NCBI GenBank assembly: GCA_944391055.1
Contig: CALXSF010000019.1
Coordinates: 1-34,084 of the forward strand
Reading direction: 5' to 3'
Origin: an uncultured Kiritimatiellota bacterium
GTDB lineage: Bacteria; Verrucomicrobiota; Kiritimatiellia; RFP12; DVOR01
DNA length: 34,084 bases
Part shown: positions 33,443-34,084 of the stretch, one piece after another
How the letters are laid out: every line of letters starts with the position of its first letter
Numbering within the stretch: position 1 is the first letter of the stretch
Notes under the pieces: generated by a model
The model's database searches: none
Told to the model about the DNA's origin: nothing
Seen by the model: the letters and a program-made list of their open reading frames with translations, nothing else
Position numbers and translations under genes: made by a program

Positions 33443-34000
33443 TTAGGCGTCGGCAATCGCGCGGGCGCGGATGGGGCGGGCGGGGTTGCCGGCGGCGACC
33501 GTCCAGGCGGGGATGGGCTTGGTGGCGACGGCGGCCGCGGCGAGGACGGCGCCTTCGCCGAGGGTGACGCCGGGGAGGACGACGGCGCGCGCGCAGACCC
33601 ATGCCTGGGGGCCGATGACGATGGGCGCGGTGGTCAGCTCCATAATCGGGCTGGAAAGGTCGTGCGAGGCGGTGCAGAGGAAGGCGTCCTGCGAGACGAC
33701 GGCTTGGTCGCCGATCGTGATGTCGGCGGCGTTGTAGCAGTCCACGCGCTCGGAGAGGCAGCTGTGCGCGCCCATCGTCAGCCGCCACGGCTGCCAGACG
33801 CGGCAGGAAGGGAGCACGTTGGCGCCGGGGCCGAGCTTGGCGCCGAAGCAGCGGAGCAGGAAGGCGCGCCAAGGACGGAAGAGGTTCCCGCGGGGCGTCG
33901 GCCTGAACAGGATCGCCCAGACGGCCATCCACAGGGCGCGCGCCAGTTTGCTCCTGCGCGAATGGCGGTTCTTGTAGTCCTGCAAGTGGAGGCGGCCCAT
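33443..34000 (-). CDS. WcaF-like acyltransferase of the hexapeptide-repeat family
   Basis: 185 residues from ATG 34000. The N terminus LQDYKNR, then RPWRAFLLRCFGAKLGPGANVLPSCRVWQPWRLTMG and the left-handed beta-helix repeats ITIGDQAVVSQDAFLCTASHDL, PIVIGPQAWVCARAVVLPGVTLGEGAVLAAAAV and the end VAAGNPARPIR match WcaF/colanic acid O-acetyltransferases, which use acetyl-CoA to acetylate exopolysaccharide sugars. The His in TASHD is the expected catalytic base. Upstream starts are possible at 34027, 34039 and GTG 34054; the first family-conserved residues follow 34000, and AAAAAAGG lies upstream. The promoter and inverted repeats are at the window edge. Confidence 0.85.
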   Translation of the reverse strand: MGRLHLQDYKNRHSRRSKLARALWMAVWAILFRPTPRGNLFRPWRAFLLRCFGAKLGPGANVLPSCRVWQPWRLTMGAHSCLSERVDCYNAADITIGDQAVVSQDAFLCTASHDLSSPIMELTTAPIVIGPQAWVCARAVVLPGVTLGEGAVLAAAAVATKPIPAWTVAAGNPARPIRARAIADA

Positions 34001-34007
34001 GGAAAAC

Positions 34008-34084
34008 GTACCTTTTTTCTCAGCCATCAAAGTCCGCATAAGTATAGCAAACACGGTTGGGGAAGTGGCCTAGAAAAAAGGTAC
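34008..34084. repeat. 13-bp inverted repeats flanking the acetyltransferase promoter
   Basis: GTACCTTTTTTCT at 34008-34020 and its exact reverse complement AGAAAAAAGGTAC at 34072-34084, the last bases of the window; the arms may extend further. The 51-base spacer holds an extended -10 (TGC-TATACT, minus strand, 34049-34041) directed at the acetyltransferase gene. Confidence 0.7.
34041..34049 (-). promoter_or_regulatory. Promoter of the WcaF-like gene
   Basis: Minus-strand TGC-TATACT. Transcription is expected about 34033-34034, giving a leader of about 33 bases to ATG 34000, or about six to ATG 34027. Confidence 0.6.

Overview
The window is high-GC bacterial DNA (about 70% G+C by eye, C-rich third codon positions) around a chromosomal replication origin. 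dnaA and dnaN lie on the + strand, mnmG is divergent from dnaA, two perfect parS palindromes lie in and beside mnmG, and several clusters of DnaA-box-like 9-mers fill the spaces between. A PEP-CTERM surface protein, Flp/TadE-type pilins, a ferredoxin-dependent 2-oxoacid oxidoreductase and a stand-alone IMP cyclohydrolase point to an anaerobe of the PVC group, perhaps Kiritimatiellota. That placement is inference, because no rRNA or marker search was possible.

Layout. 1-320: edge of an unrecognised minus-strand unit (a winged-helix-like small protein and the start of a membrane protein). 321-1605: a pyrimidine-rich gap, then a purple-acid-phosphatase-like metallophosphoesterase with no visible start codon for its N-terminal domain. 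1616-3896: a minus-strand cluster of four pilin/pseudopilin-like genes, including a 47-residue Flp-like peptide. 3927-10890: a complete minus-strand phosphate operon, pstS-pstC-pstA-pstB-phoU-phoB-phoR, with a candidate Pho box. 10913-14346: three translationally coupled glycosyltransferase genes. 14370-16475: fusA on the minus strand. 16645-19452: a 2-oxoacid:ferredoxin oxidoreductase operon with fused beta and gamma subunits, followed by an IMP cyclohydrolase gene. 20152-21967: an EcoRI-like restriction-modification pair of lower G+C, then a PHP phosphatase. 22846-23580: a PEP-CTERM protein behind a promoter with a C9 tract. 23669-26131: a UvrA paralogue. 26199-27093: an ArsR-family regulator overlapping a gene for a secreted Cys-rich protein. 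27329-33316: mnmG, dnaA, dnaN and the origin elements. 33443-34084: a WcaF-like acetyltransferase whose promoter sits between inverted repeats at the window edge.

How parts work together. PstSCAB imports phosphate, PhoU and PhoR sense uptake and PhoB would act at the direct repeats upstream of pstS; the same repeats lie next to the divergent glycosyltransferase promoter. DnaA, its boxes, dnaN and parS form the initiation and segregation region. The origin 9-mers are mostly TTTTCGACA rather than TTATCCACA, and DnaA differs at several residues that read the DNA in E. coli. I consider this the most interesting signal. A second general signal is that most promoters I can place share an extended -10 close to TGCTATAAT, and three genes appear to be leaderless.
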